NCBI GenBank assembly: GCA_023265155.1
Contig: JAHFUL010000015.1
Location: 1-35,899, forward strand
Reading direction: 5' to 3'
Length of the DNA stretch: 35,899 nt
Source of the DNA: Acidobacteriota bacterium
GTDB taxonomy: Bacteria; Acidobacteriota; Vicinamibacteria; Vicinamibacterales; CAVVIG01
Shown piece after piece: positions 1 to 8,421 of the stretch. How positions within the stretch are numbered: the first letter of the stretch is position 1; each line of letters begins with the position of its first letter. Below the pieces are notes generated by a model. The model had not been told where the DNA came from and did not search any database. It saw nothing but the letters and a program-made list of their open reading frames with translations. Both the position numbers and the translations under genes were made by a program.

Positions 1-2
1 TG

Positions 3-1106
3 GCGCGCGCGCACAACGTGGACGCGCTCCTGGCGTTTCGCCTCAGATCGCGCGGCGTCGAGGATTCGCTCCCCGATGCCGTCCGAGAAACGGCGCTCGA
101 TGCGCGCAGGCGCGGCATGCGCTTGGGCTTGCGGGTGCGAGAGAGCCTGACGCGCCTCACGACGGCGCTCCAGACCGCGGGAGTGCCCGTGATCGTGCTG
201 AAGGGCGCTCACCTCGCTCACGTTGTCTATCCCGATCCGTCTCTGCGCTGGATGAGCGACGTAGACCTGCTCGTGCAATTCGCGGATCTCGAGCGCGCGG
301 CGATGCTTCTTCGCGCCGGCGGCTGCCGCCAGATCGCCCCCTCGTCCGTCCACGCGCACCAACTGCCGCGTTTCTTCCAGGCGTTTCCGCCGGCCGTGGA
401 GCTCCATTGGAGGCTGGCTCCCAACGATCGCGCGCCCGAGAACGACCTCTGGCAGCGAGCCGCGCCCGTGCGCATTGCGGGTGTCGACACGCTCGGTTTG
501 TGTCCAGAAGACCTACTGCTGCACCTGTGTGTTCACGGATCCTACGCACACAGATTCATGTTCGGGCTCCGTCCGATCTGCGACATCGCAGAAACCGTCC
601 GGCACTTCGGCGGGACGATGGTGTGGGCCGACGTCTTGGCGCGCGCGCGTCGTTGCCGCTGCCATCGAGGGGTCAATCTGATGCTGCGGTTGGCGAAAGA
701 GATGCTGGGCGCCGCGGTACCAGACGACGTCCTGCGCGCGCTGCCGTCCGACAACCTCGACGATGCACTCCGGACCGCCCGTTTCATGACGCTCGAAGGC
801 AATCAGATCTGCCGCGGCTTGCCGGCGCAGGTCGTCAGCATATCGAACGCCAGGACCTGGCCCGGCAGAATCAGCGTCTTGTGGCGCAGCCTGTTCGTGC
901 CGACAAAGCTCCTCGCCGCGAACTACGGCCTGCCGCCGCAGTCGCCGCGAGTGTTCCTCTATTACCCCGTGCGCCTGAAGGACCTGTTGAAGCGGTACGG
1001 GTCCCCTGTGCTCCGGCTGCTGCAGCGCGATCCGGCGCTGACGCGGATCGCCCGGCGGGTAGCCATGATTCAGCACTGGATGTGGGACGACACCGGCAGC
1101 GAATGA
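3..1106 (+). CDS. Nucleotidyltransferase-fold protein (NTP_transf_5 type), 5' partial
   Basis: Resembles the uncharacterised nucleotidyltransferase family PF14907. Near residues 55-95 (counting from the GTG at 18) there is an LKG motif, then a DVDLLV stretch that fits the acidic metal-binding pair of nucleotidyltransferase folds. A second signature, ELHWRL, follows near residue 127. The frame is open from base 3 with no stop before the GTG at 18, so the true start probably lies left of the window. Proteins of this family often sit beside PqqD-like and lasso-B2-like genes in RiPP loci; their substrate is not established. A B2-like gene lies at the far right edge of this window. No gene follows for 446 bases, so this is probably the end of a separate transcription unit. 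The fold assignment is fairly firm, the role is unknown. Confidence 0.75.
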   Translation, partial: ARAHNVDALLAFRLRSRGVEDSLPDAVRETALDARRRGMRLGLRVRESLTRLTTALQTAGVPVIVLKGAHLAHVVYPDPSLRWMSDVDLLVQFADLERAAMLLRAGGCRQIAPSSVHAHQLPRFFQAFPPAVELHWRLAPNDRAPENDLWQRAAPVRIAGVDTLGLCPEDLLLHLCVHGSYAHRFMFGLRPICDIAETVRHFGGTMVWADVLARARRCRCHRGVNLMLRLAKEMLGAAVPDDVLRALPSDNLDDALRTARFMTLEGNQICRGLPAQVVSISNARTWPGRISVLWRSLFVPTKLLAANYGLPPQSPRVFLYYPVRLKDLLKRYGSPVLRLLQRDPALTRIARRVAMIQHWMWDDTGSE

Positions 1107-1552
1107 TTGCGCAAGGTCGCACCGAGTGTCCGGCTTTGGAGCGGATCCTCGTGTGGCCTGCCACGCAGGCCTGGAGGAGTGGACCAACCGCATGGTCTAC
1201 CTGCCCGCGTGACGGCCCGAGTATGGGCGTTATTTGTCTCCGTGAATCTCTCTCCTATTCCAGCCGCTTCTGAAGCGGACAGATCACTTGCTCTCGGGAG
1301 CGGTCAGATCATGTACTCCCTACATGTGAGGGGCGCTATGTTGACAGTGCGCGGGTGGTCGGCCAGAATGAACCGTTTATTCCCAGAACACGGCGCGTTC
1401 TGACAGGGCATCATCTGCTTCACTGTAAGTGACAGACGCGGAGTGTTGCCGTGAGCGCCCTCGACACCCTCTGATCCGACGGGGCGCGCAGCGGGCGTGT
1501 AGCCCACGTATGTGTCGGTCCTACCCATCAAGATGATCATCCTGACGAGCGT
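1107..1552. other. Gene-free 446-base stretch with several dyads
   Basis: I find no convincing coding region on either strand. It holds a 7-bp stem with a 3-base loop at 1155-1171 (GGCCTGC/GCAGGCC, no T-run), a near-perfect palindrome at 1264-1278 (CCGCTTC/GAAGCGG around one base), and a 6-bp dyad CATGTA/TACATG around 1314-1330. Two similar pieces reading AGCGGACAGATCA and AGCGGTCAGATCA lie about 30 bases apart between 1273 and 1310. Clustered dyads and short repeats could be the end of a lost insertion sequence or a promoter/operator region for the polysaccharide operon. Neither is proven. Confidence 0.5.
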
Positions 1553-1578
1553 GTGAACCGAATCATCGTCAGGATGAT
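1536..1578 (+). promoter_or_regulatory. 13-bp perfect inverted repeat over the fkbM-type start
   Basis: ATCATCCTGACGA at 1536-1548 is exactly complementary to TCGTCAGGATGAT at 1566-1578, with a 17-base loop. The GTG start at 1553 lies in the loop, and the alternative in-frame ATG at 1574 lies inside the right arm. As RNA this could form a stable hairpin controlling translation of the first gene of the cluster. As DNA it could be an operator. The repeat is directly seen; the regulatory role is inferred. Confidence 0.45.
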
Positions 1579-2470
1579 GCTGCGCGCCGCGCGCATGTAC
1601 GGCCGGGTGGCGCCGTGGAAACGCGGGAAGCACTTCCTGGTTCGGGCCGTCACACCGCTGCTCCATGAACAGCAGATCGTTGTCGTCGAAACCATTTATG
1701 GCAGCCGCTTCCGACTGCGCTTTCCCGAAGACGTCGGCTGGGAGCGGCTGTACGTCCTCGGCAGCTACGAGACCGGCACTTCGGCGCTGGCGGCCGCGGT
1801 GCTCGAGCCGGGCGATGTTGTGCTGGACGTGGGGGCCAACCTCGGTTGGTATTCGATCCTGTTCGACCGCTGCGTACGGCCGAGCGGCTCGGTGCACGCC
1901 TTCGAGCCGGTGCCGTGGATTCGGCAGAAGTTCGAAGAAAACTGCCTCCTCAACGGCGTGGGCGCCGGCGTAGTCCTGAACGAGGTCGGCGTGGGCGCCA
2001 GTCCAGGAACGCTGACTCTGTGCACGTTCGCAGAACTCTCGCACGGGGAAACCTCGGGAAAGCCGTTCGCTGGAGCGCACATCGCGTCCCAGGTTTCCGC
2101 GTCGTGCATCACCCTCGATCAATATGTCAGCGCCACCCATCTGGACCACGTCGCGCTAATCAAGGTCGACATCGAAGGCGGCGAGCAGGATGTGGTGAGT
2201 GGCAGCGCGTCGCTGCTGTCGCGGACGCGGCCACCGATGTGGATTCTGGAAGTCAACTTTCGGAATGCTGCTGCGTTTGGCTGGTCGCCACCTGACCTGC
2301 TCCGGCGCCTGCAGCAGGATCACGACTATCGGTTCATCCGCATTCCGTCAGGGTGGCATGAGCCGGTGCACGTTCACAGGATCGAGGAGTGCGAGCACGG
2401 CGATAACGTTCTCTGTTACCGCGCCGATGCGCACACCGACCGGGTCAGCCGCTGGAAGCGTCCCCTGTGA
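1553..2470 (+). CDS. FkbM family methyltransferase
   Basis: SAM-dependent methyltransferase of the FkbM family, 305 aa, which typically O-methylates sugars or polyketides; here probably a glycan sugar. The SAM-binding motif I DVGANLGWYS lies near residues 92-101, followed by HAFEPVP near 121-127 and the FkbM-characteristic IKVDIEGGEQDV near 203-214. The start is the GTG at 1553; an ATG at 1574 is an in-frame alternative. Both sit in a 13-bp inverted repeat. The stop overlaps the GTG of the next methyltransferase by the four bases GTGA, so the two are probably cotranslated. It is the first gene of the long + strand glycan operon. Family assignment is firm, acceptor unknown. Confidence 0.9.
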   Translation: MNRIIVRMMLRAARMYGRVAPWKRGKHFLVRAVTPLLHEQQIVVVETIYGSRFRLRFPEDVGWERLYVLGSYETGTSALAAAVLEPGDVVLDVGANLGWYSILFDRCVRPSGSVHAFEPVPWIRQKFEENCLLNGVGAGVVLNEVGVGASPGTLTLCTFAELSHGETSGKPFAGAHIASQVSASCITLDQYVSATHLDHVALIKVDIEGGEQDVVSGSASLLSRTRPPMWILEVNFRNAAAFGWSPPDLLRRLQQDHDYRFIRIPSGWHEPVHVHRIEECEHGDNVLCYRADAHTDRVSRWKRPL

Positions 2471-3279
2471 CATCGACTCTGCGCGCCGTCGCCCGACACC
2501 TGTTGCCGGAACAGCCGTATTTTCGCCTGCTGCGAGCGACGAAACGAATGTACTACGCCGGCACCGCGCGGCAGTGCCCGGTCTGCGGAGGCGGGTTCCG
2601 CCGCTTTCTCCCGGCGGGCCTCGATCTCCCACTCTTTCGAGAGAAGAACATCGTCGGCGGTGGCCGCGCGCCGGAGGTCGTGTGTCCGGGCTGCTGGTCG
2701 CTGAATCGTGAACGCCTCTTGCTGTTATACCTGCGCGCGAAGACTCGCATCTTCGCCGGGCCCACGACCCTGCTCCATATCGCGCCGGAACCGGGACTGT
2801 CGAAAATTCTCAGTCGCACGCCAACGATCCGATACGTCTCAACCGACCTGGGACGCGGGAACGTCATGGTACGGAGTGACGTCACCCAACTTCCCATTCG
2901 GGACCAGAGTTGCGATGCGGTGATTTGCTGTCACGTGCTGGAGCACGTGATTGACGATGTCGCAGGCATGCGGGAGATCTGCCGGGTTCTGCGACCCGGC
3001 GGATGGGCGATCCTGCAGGTTCCGATCGCGCTGTCCGAAGCGCAGACGTTGGAGGATCTCTCCGTCACTTCCCCGGAAGGCCGTGAGCGCCTCTACGGCC
3101 AGAGCGATCACGTGCGACTGTACGGTCGCGACTATCGCGACCGTCTCGAAGCCGCCGGCTTTCGCGTCGAGCTCTATCGGTACGGCAGCGATCTCGGCCG
3201 CGACGCCCTCGCGCGGCACGGTGTTCTCGCCGACGAAGACATTCATATCTGTTACAGGGACGTCGGCGCCCCGCAGTAG
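2467..3279 (+). CDS. Zinc-ribbon class I SAM methyltransferase
   Basis: A 270-aa methyltransferase with an N-terminal four-cysteine zinc-ribbon-like segment (CPVC near residues 38-41 and CPGC near 75-78) ahead of a Methyltransf_11-type domain. The SAM site is degenerate at motif I (LLHIAPEPGLS), as is usual in this subgroup. Later motifs are clear: DVTQLPIRDQSCDAVICCHVLEHV near residues 138-161 and the strand-5 region VLRPGGWAILQVP near 175-187. It starts with GTG overlapping the fkbM-type stop. Zinc-ribbon methyltransferases of this kind are common in polysaccharide clusters and probably modify a sugar or a lipid-linked intermediate. The substrate cannot be told from sequence. Confidence 0.85.
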   Translation: MTSTLRAVARHLLPEQPYFRLLRATKRMYYAGTARQCPVCGGGFRRFLPAGLDLPLFREKNIVGGGRAPEVVCPGCWSLNRERLLLLYLRAKTRIFAGPTTLLHIAPEPGLSKILSRTPTIRYVSTDLGRGNVMVRSDVTQLPIRDQSCDAVICCHVLEHVIDDVAGMREICRVLRPGGWAILQVPIALSEAQTLEDLSVTSPEGRERLYGQSDHVRLYGRDYRDRLEAAGFRVELYRYGSDLGRDALARHGVLADEDIHICYRDVGAPQ

Positions 3280-3528
3280 ATAATCGTCCGCAACTCGCGA
3301 ACGGCGAAGCTGGTCACGAACGACACCGAAGCGTGCAACCCCGCGATCGCGCTCGAATGGGTGTCACTGGGCCTCGCTCTTCCCGCGTTCCCTTTGGTGT
3401 ACGACGCCGCGGACTGTCTCGGGACCATCAACCCCAGACCAACACGCACTCCCAGGTACTAGTCCGAACGCGAACTCGGCGTTTATGCTTGAACGTCTCG
3501 ACCGGATCACGACCGACAGAATCGATCA
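3280..3528. other. Intergenic spacer before wzx
   Basis: This 249-base gap separates the methyltransferase pair from the flippase. One frame is open for about 60 codons directly after the methyltransferase stop (to a TAG near 3459), but it has no start codon and resembles no family I know. No clear promoter or terminator hairpin was found. It may hold decayed coding sequence or an internal promoter. Confidence 0.3.
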
Positions 3529-5067
3529 ATGAGTGGCCGGACACGGCGCGCGATTCTCGCCTTCGTGACCGCGATCGGCGGGCAAGGTCTGCTGACCATC
3601 GCGGGCTTCGTCGCCACGCCACTCATCTTGCGACTGACATCCGAATCGCTCTACGGATACTGGATCTTGCTTCTCTCGGTCCTCGCCTACCTGGCGCTGA
3701 CCGATCTGGGCCTCGGAACGTCATTTGCGCGGATGGTCGCCGGCCTCGCGGGTCGCGACGATCCCGAAGCGCTGAACCGGGTGATCAGCAGCGCGTTCTT
3801 TGCCTATTGTGTAGCGGCCGTCCTGTTCGTCGGCCTCGGCGACGCGTTGGCGCCGTTCATCCCGGGCTGGTTTCACATCCCTCCAGCAGAGGTCCGTCAG
3901 GTCGAGACGACCTACTGGGTGGCGCTGGTCGCGACCGCGCTGTTTCTGCCGCTGTCGACGTTCGCCGGTGTCGTCATCGGATTCCAGCGAATGGCCGTGG
4001 CCAACGTCACGAGCAACGTCATCCGAGCGTTCTCGCTCGCGCTGACGGTGGGATTGCTTCGCCTGGGCGTCGGACTGCCATCGCTCGCGCTCGCATACCT
4101 CTTCAGCGTCGTCGTCGACAGCGTATGGCTGTTCGTCTACGCAAGGCGGTGTTTCCCTCAACTGCGCGTGCGGCCGTCGCTCGTGAATCGGTCGGACATC
4201 GCCACGCTCGTCTCGTACGGCGGCTATTTCCAGTTCGGGCGGATCGCCAACACGGTCGCGCAGAACACCGACAGCATCATCATCTCCGCGACCATGGGGG
4301 TCGCGCGCGTCACCCCTTATGCCTTCACCTCGCGGCTGCCGTTGTTCTTCAGCGTCAGCATCGCAGGCAAAATGCCAGATGCGGCGTTCCCGGGGCTGTC
4401 CCAGATGTTCGCCGCCGGCGAGTATCGCCAGCTCGGCCACGTGGCGATAAGTCTGACGCGGTACACCGTCCGTCTGGCTGTTGTCGCCGGCGTGTTTCTG
4501 GCGGTGGCCAACGAGCAATTCATCGCGCTGTGGGTCGGACCTCGATACTATGCGGGTGCGCGGCTGAACGCAGTCTTCGTCTATCTGGTTGTCCAGGAGA
4601 CGATCATTCGCGGTCTCACGCCGGTGGTGCTCGCATCGGGCGACTTGCGGAAATGGGCGTTCGTGTCGATGGGAGAAGCTCTCATCAACGTCGCGGCGTC
4701 CCTGCTCATGGTCGGGCCGCTCGGGCTGATCGGTGTCGCGCTTGGCACCGCGCTCGGCAAGGCGTCGACGACCGCGTGGTACCTGCCGTATGTGATTTGC
4801 CAGAAAGTCAAGCTGCGGCTCTCTACGTTCCTGTACCGGGCGATGCTCCTGCCGGCACTCCGAAGCGTTCCCGGAATGGTGCTCGCGGTGGCCGTGGCGA
4901 CTATGCTCCCTCGAAGCCTGGGATGGATCTGGATCTTCGTTGTCGGTCTGGCCGCGGTGGTCGGAAACGCGCTCTTCTTCGAGGCGCCCGAGCTTTTCAA
5001 GCGTGCGGGCGACGGACCGCAGAATCGCCTGCGCCGGATGATCGCGCTCCCGACCGACAGACCGTAG
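3529..5067 (+). CDS. wzx: Wzx-type oligosaccharide flippase
   Basis: A 512-aa polytopic inner-membrane protein of the MOP/PST superfamily, which flips undecaprenyl-diphosphate-linked repeat units from cytoplasm to periplasm. Hydrophobic segments are spread over the whole length, about 12-14 in number, starting near residues 10-60 with the pattern GQGLLTIAGFVATPLILRL typical of polysaccharide flippases. Basic loops (YARRC near 205) separate the helices. Length matches the family. The ATG start has only a weak upstream ribosome site. It is followed 14 bases later by a GT2 gene with its own AGGAGG. Placement among glycosyltransferases and a Wzy-like gene supports a Wzx/Wzy-dependent pathway. Confidence 0.9.
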   Translation: MSGRTRRAILAFVTAIGGQGLLTIAGFVATPLILRLTSESLYGYWILLLSVLAYLALTDLGLGTSFARMVAGLAGRDDPEALNRVISSAFFAYCVAAVLFVGLGDALAPFIPGWFHIPPAEVRQVETTYWVALVATALFLPLSTFAGVVIGFQRMAVANVTSNVIRAFSLALTVGLLRLGVGLPSLALAYLFSVVVDSVWLFVYARRCFPQLRVRPSLVNRSDIATLVSYGGYFQFGRIANTVAQNTDSIIISATMGVARVTPYAFTSRLPLFFSVSIAGKMPDAAFPGLSQMFAAGEYRQLGHVAISLTRYTVRLAVVAGVFLAVANEQFIALWVGPRYYAGARLNAVFVYLVVQETIIRGLTPVVLASGDLRKWAFVSMGEALINVAASLLMVGPLGLIGVALGTALGKASTTAWYLPYVICQKVKLRLSTFLYRAMLLPALRSVPGMVLAVAVATMLPRSLGWIWIFVVGLAAVVGNALFFEAPELFKRAGDGPQNRLRRMIALPTDRP

Positions 5068-5081
5068 GAGGACGTTCTCAG

Positions 5082-6053
5082 ATGCCGCGTGTCAGCGTTG
5101 TCATCACCGCCCTTAACGCTGACTCCATGATTGCGGAGACGCTCGATTCGATTCTGGCGCAGGAATTCCGCGACCTCGAAGCGATCGTCGTCGATGGCGG
5201 CTCCACTGATCGGACGATCGACGTGGTGTCGCGCTACGCTGCGCCGGTCCGGCTGCTGGCGGGACAGCGGCTGACGAAGTCGGCCGGTAGAAACGTCGGC
5301 ATCCGGTCGGCTTCGGGCGAGTACATCGCGCTCGTGGACGCCGACGACAGCTGGCTGCCCGGAAAGCTGGCGCGGCAACTCGAGCATTTCGAGAGATCGC
5401 CTTCACTCGAATGGGTCTACTCCGACTGCTTTGTCGTGGACGGCCGATCGCGACACGTCGCGTCGACCTGGTCGGCGCGCAACCACCTGTATTCAGGTCA
5501 CATCCTCGAGCGCTTGCTCTTCGACTGTTTCGTCCCCTCACCCACCCCTGTCATTCGACGCAAGGTGTTCGACGAGGTCGGTTTCTATGACGAGTCGTTC
5601 CTGCGACATGAGCCGGAAGATTGGGACATGTGGATGCGGATCGCGGCGCGGTATCCGGTCGGCGTCGTTCAGGAGCCTCTTGCGCGACTCAGAGTGCATC
5701 CCTCCAGCCTCACCGCGCGCGAGGATCTGTGGCTAACGGCCGAGGGGGCACTGGCGGTGGTTCGACGCGCGTTCGAACGCAATCCCGGGCTATCCGAAGA
5801 GCTGCGCGTGCGTGTGGTGTCGCATTGGCATCGCTGCCTCGGGAGCGGACTGCTTCGCGCGGGGCGTACGCGCGAAGCCAGAGAACTCCTGTCGCACGCC
5901 ATCGAGCAGGGCCCGCTCGACCCGGGCTCGTACATCATGTGGGCGAGTACCTGGCTCGGCGACAGCGTGCTGCGAAGCCTCAATCGCACGGTCGTCAATC
6001 GGGTCGTACGACTGAAGCGGTCGATTCCCGGGCTGTCAAGCCGCGGCAGATGA
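5082..6053 (+). CDS. Glycosyltransferase family 2
   Basis: A 323-aa cytoplasmic GT2 (GT-A fold) enzyme that adds a sugar from an NDP donor to the lipid-linked glycan. The N-terminus PRVSVVITALNAD begins the nucleotide-binding fold, VVDGGSTDRT lies near residues 40-49, and the metal-binding DADDSWLPGKL lies near 85-95. DMWMRIA near 184-190 fits the acceptor-side region. The ATG at 5082 is chosen because AGGAGG sits at 5066-5071 with good spacing and because the family N-terminus begins there; the frame stays open far upstream but only as a shadow of wzx. Its stop overlaps the next start by ATGA at 6050. Confidence 0.9.
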   Translation: MPRVSVVITALNADSMIAETLDSILAQEFRDLEAIVVDGGSTDRTIDVVSRYAAPVRLLAGQRLTKSAGRNVGIRSASGEYIALVDADDSWLPGKLARQLEHFERSPSLEWVYSDCFVVDGRSRHVASTWSARNHLYSGHILERLLFDCFVPSPTPVIRRKVFDEVGFYDESFLRHEPEDWDMWMRIAARYPVGVVQEPLARLRVHPSSLTAREDLWLTAEGALAVVRRAFERNPGLSEELRVRVVSHWHRCLGSGLLRAGRTREARELLSHAIEQGPLDPGSYIMWASTWLGDSVLRSLNRTVVNRVVRLKRSIPGLSSRGR

Positions 6054-6904
6054 GCGTCGGGCGGTCGTTCACCCGCACGGGACTCTACGTTCTGGGCGGC
6101 ATTCTGATGTTCTCGGTGCACCTGGACAGGGTCCTCGCCGAGAACCGCGCGTTTGTTCTGTTGAACCGATGTCTGGTGCCCACCTCCTGGACGTCAGATC
6201 TCACCCGGGCGCGCCATCCCGATCCGGCGCGGGTTCCTCCGGCAGCCGCGTGCCTCCAAGGGGTGCGACAGGCCGGCGGAGTGCCGCCTCGTCTTGCGGC
6301 CCGGTTGCAGCAGCTCGATGGAGACATTGCGTTCAGAGATGGCCGATGGCGCGACGCCGTCGTCTCCTACGAACGAGCAAAGCCGCTCATCGGTCGACCC
6401 TCGCCGGGCATCTCGCTCGACATCGTCAACACACTGCAGGCGAAAGAGAAGGATTATCCAGCCGCATTGAACGCCGCGCTCGAGGGGCTGCGTGAGACGC
6501 CGGAGGATCACGATCTGCGCGTCGCGGCCGCGACGCTGTACTTGTTCTACGTGCCTCCGTACAGTCGGTACCGCGAGGCACTCTCCGTCATGCGACCGGA
6601 ACTCGGCTTCACCCATCCGTATTTCTACAATATCGCCGCCGGCGCGTACCTCGGCGTTGGTGATTTCGAGAAAGGATTGCCGCTGGCCGCCGAAGGCGTG
6701 CGCCTGGCGCGCCCGACGCGGGATCCGAGCCTGCCAACGAGCCTCTATCTCCTCGGACTGATGCAGCGATGCACGGGGCAGTCTGACACCGGTCGCGCCA
6801 ATCTCCTCGAAGCGCTCGCGTTGTCTTCGTCGAACGATCAGATTCGCGCCGCGCTGGCGAGCGACATCTCCGCGCTGTGTCACACACCGTCCGCCAACCG
6901 ATAG
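6050..6904 (+). CDS. Membrane-anchored TPR-like protein
   Basis: A 284-aa protein with a single N-terminal hydrophobic segment (about residues 8-30, a probable signal anchor) followed by an alpha-helical region. Repeating small/aromatic helices resemble tetratricopeptide repeats, for example GDIAFRDGRWRDAVVSYERA near residue 90 and the helices around YFYNIAAGAYLGVGDFEKGL near 190. The start ATG overlaps the GT2 stop as ATGA, and the stop TAG overlaps a GTG of the downstream polymerase. TPR proteins beside Wzy-type genes are often assembly scaffolds. I do not recognise a more exact family, and the role here is inferred from position only. Confidence 0.7.
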   Translation: MSVGRSFTRTGLYVLGGILMFSVHLDRVLAENRAFVLLNRCLVPTSWTSDLTRARHPDPARVPPAAACLQGVRQAGGVPPRLAARLQQLDGDIAFRDGRWRDAVVSYERAKPLIGRPSPGISLDIVNTLQAKEKDYPAALNAALEGLRETPEDHDLRVAAATLYLFYVPPYSRYREALSVMRPELGFTHPYFYNIAAGAYLGVGDFEKGLPLAAEGVRLARPTRDPSLPTSLYLLGLMQRCTGQSDTGRANLLEALALSSSNDQIRAALASDISALCHTPSANR

Positions 6905-8403
6905 TGCGGCGGCCATCTGTGACCGACCCGACGCGTGTTCTGGAACGGAGATTCCCCTCGATCGGCAGCCTGTTTGCGCTCGGGATGCGCGTGCTGTTCT
7001 ACGGATTGTTCCTCGCATCCTTGATGTCGAGCACATCGGACGCGTTGCCCGTCAGTTTCACCGTTCCGATCGGAACTTCCCGCGTAAGCGGGATCGACCT
7101 TTTGCTTCTCGCGTTCGGCGGCACGTGGATCGTCAGTGTGGGTTTTTCCCGGTTCTTGCGCTTTCCCCGTGCACACGCGCTCGTCTACGCCCTTGTACTC
7201 GTCCTGATCCTGCCGGCGGCGACCGGGCTCGCATCGGGAAAGTCGCTGTTGGTCGTCCTGCGCGACTGCCGCACGCCGTTGTTCTTTCTAGGCATCCTGC
7301 CGATGCTCGCGGTGATCCGAACGTACGGGAGTCTGCTCCGCTTGATGCGGTTCATGGCGGTAGTCGGCACTGGAAGTCTTCTCGCGGGGTTCGCCCTTTG
7401 GCTCCTGGTCACGCCTCCGCCCGATACGAACCTCTATCGTTTCGGGATGGCTTCAGCGCTCGGAGTGATCGTATGGCTGCTCTTCCTGAGCATCGGCGTC
7501 GTCAGCCTGGAACGGAGCGCCACCCGACTACGCCGGTGGGCCTGGACCTACATCCTGCTGGCGCTCGTCTTCGTCTTCCTTGCCAACGACATCCGTTCGG
7601 TCTACATCGGCGTGATCGGCGCGCTGCTGGTGATGGGGATTGGGTACATCAGCGCGCGGGAGCTCCGCGTCAGGCGGCGGATCAGGCGTCTGGCCGTCGG
7701 GATGGTGTTGCTGACGACGCTTCTGGGCACGCTGTTTCTCTCGCCCGGCTACTGGGGACCCGGCGTGCAGGCCGTCGTGCTGGACGACATGCGCCTTCGG
7801 CGGCTGTATTCGTTGATTGACCCCACCCTCGGCGGAACGCTCGAAGTGGGGCCCGGCGGGTCCAACCGAGACGATCGGCTGCTGGGCCTGTCGTATGGGC
7901 TCGAGTTGGCCAGGCGCAATGTCGGGTTCGGCCTCGGGTATGGCGACAATGCATTCGTCGATCTGGATCCCGTGCTCATCTCCATCCTCGTTCAGCGGAA
8001 TCGCCTCGAAGGCAATCCGGGAAATGCTGTCGAGAACCTCCTCTTCGCGCACAACTCGTACGGCTGGGCTCTCGGTCGGCTCGGGTTGTGGGGCGCCGGG
8101 GCATACTTCCTCATCATCGCGCTTCTCTGTCACCGCGCCTGGAGGGCGACGATGCGAACCGAGTCCCGTCCCCTGCGGATCATTCTGCTGGGGACGCTGA
8201 CGTTCCTCGTCCACATGCTCCTCGTCGGTTTCGGCGGTGGCGCGTTTTTCGACTATACAGGACAAGGACTGGTCACCTGGCTCGTCTGCCTGACAGTCCT
8301 CGTGCGCGCGACAATGCTGGCTGAGGCCGCTGCCGGTCCCGTCGCCGATCACCGCAGGTGGGCTCAATCGACGTCCTCGGAGCCGCTGCAGGCCGCCGGC
8401 TAG
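6904..8403 (+). CDS. wzy: O-antigen polymerase/ligase-like membrane protein (Wzy candidate)
   Basis: A roughly 500-aa polytopic membrane protein with about 10-12 hydrophobic segments and one large extracytoplasmic loop near residues 285-380. Just after the loop comes an AHNSYGWALGRLGLWGAGAYF stretch matching the HN...G.G pattern of Wzy_C/O-antigen ligase proteins. Wzy proteins polymerise flipped repeat units in the periplasm. I prefer the GTG at 6904, which overlaps the upstream TAG (TAGTG); GTG codons at 6877 and 6919 are in-frame alternatives. Wzy is the most likely role given wzx and a Wzz-like gene in the locus, but a second protein of the same superfamily at 20615-21925 makes the division of labour uncertain. 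Confidence 0.8.
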   Translation: MRRPSVTDPTRVLERRFPSIGSLFALGMRVLFYGLFLASLMSSTSDALPVSFTVPIGTSRVSGIDLLLLAFGGTWIVSVGFSRFLRFPRAHALVYALVLVLILPAATGLASGKSLLVVLRDCRTPLFFLGILPMLAVIRTYGSLLRLMRFMAVVGTGSLLAGFALWLLVTPPPDTNLYRFGMASALGVIVWLLFLSIGVVSLERSATRLRRWAWTYILLALVFVFLANDIRSVYIGVIGALLVMGIGYISARELRVRRRIRRLAVGMVLLTTLLGTLFLSPGYWGPGVQAVVLDDMRLRRLYSLIDPTLGGTLEVGPGGSNRDDRLLGLSYGLELARRNVGFGLGYGDNAFVDLDPVLISILVQRNRLEGNPGNAVENLLFAHNSYGWALGRLGLWGAGAYFLIIALLCHRAWRATMRTESRPLRIILLGTLTFLVHMLLVGFGGGAFFDYTGQGLVTWLVCLTVLVRATMLAEAAAGPVADHRRWAQSTSSEPLQAAG

Positions 8404-8421
8404 AGTCCTCGGGTCTGAAGC

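Noticed and set aside
1155-1171. GGCCTGC/GCAGGCC hairpin as a terminator of the first gene
   Set aside because: Good stem about 50 bases after the stop, but no T-run follows, so an intrinsic terminator is not supported.
407-1273. 288-codon + strand frame over the first gene
   Set aside because: Out-of-frame shadow of the nucleotidyltransferase gene, Arg/Ala-rich and with no recognisable motif.
1304-2149. 281-codon minus-strand frame
   Set aside because: Antisense to the clear FkbM methyltransferase; composition typical of high-GC antisense frames.
3280-3459. Open frame directly after the zinc-ribbon methyltransferase
   Set aside because: No start codon, no recognisable motif; could be decayed sequence but not supportable as a gene.
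3333-5081. A very long open frame running in front of the GT2 gene
   Set aside because: It is a shadow of wzx: arginine-rich with no family similarity. Only the part from the ATG at 5082, with its own AGGAGG, is real.
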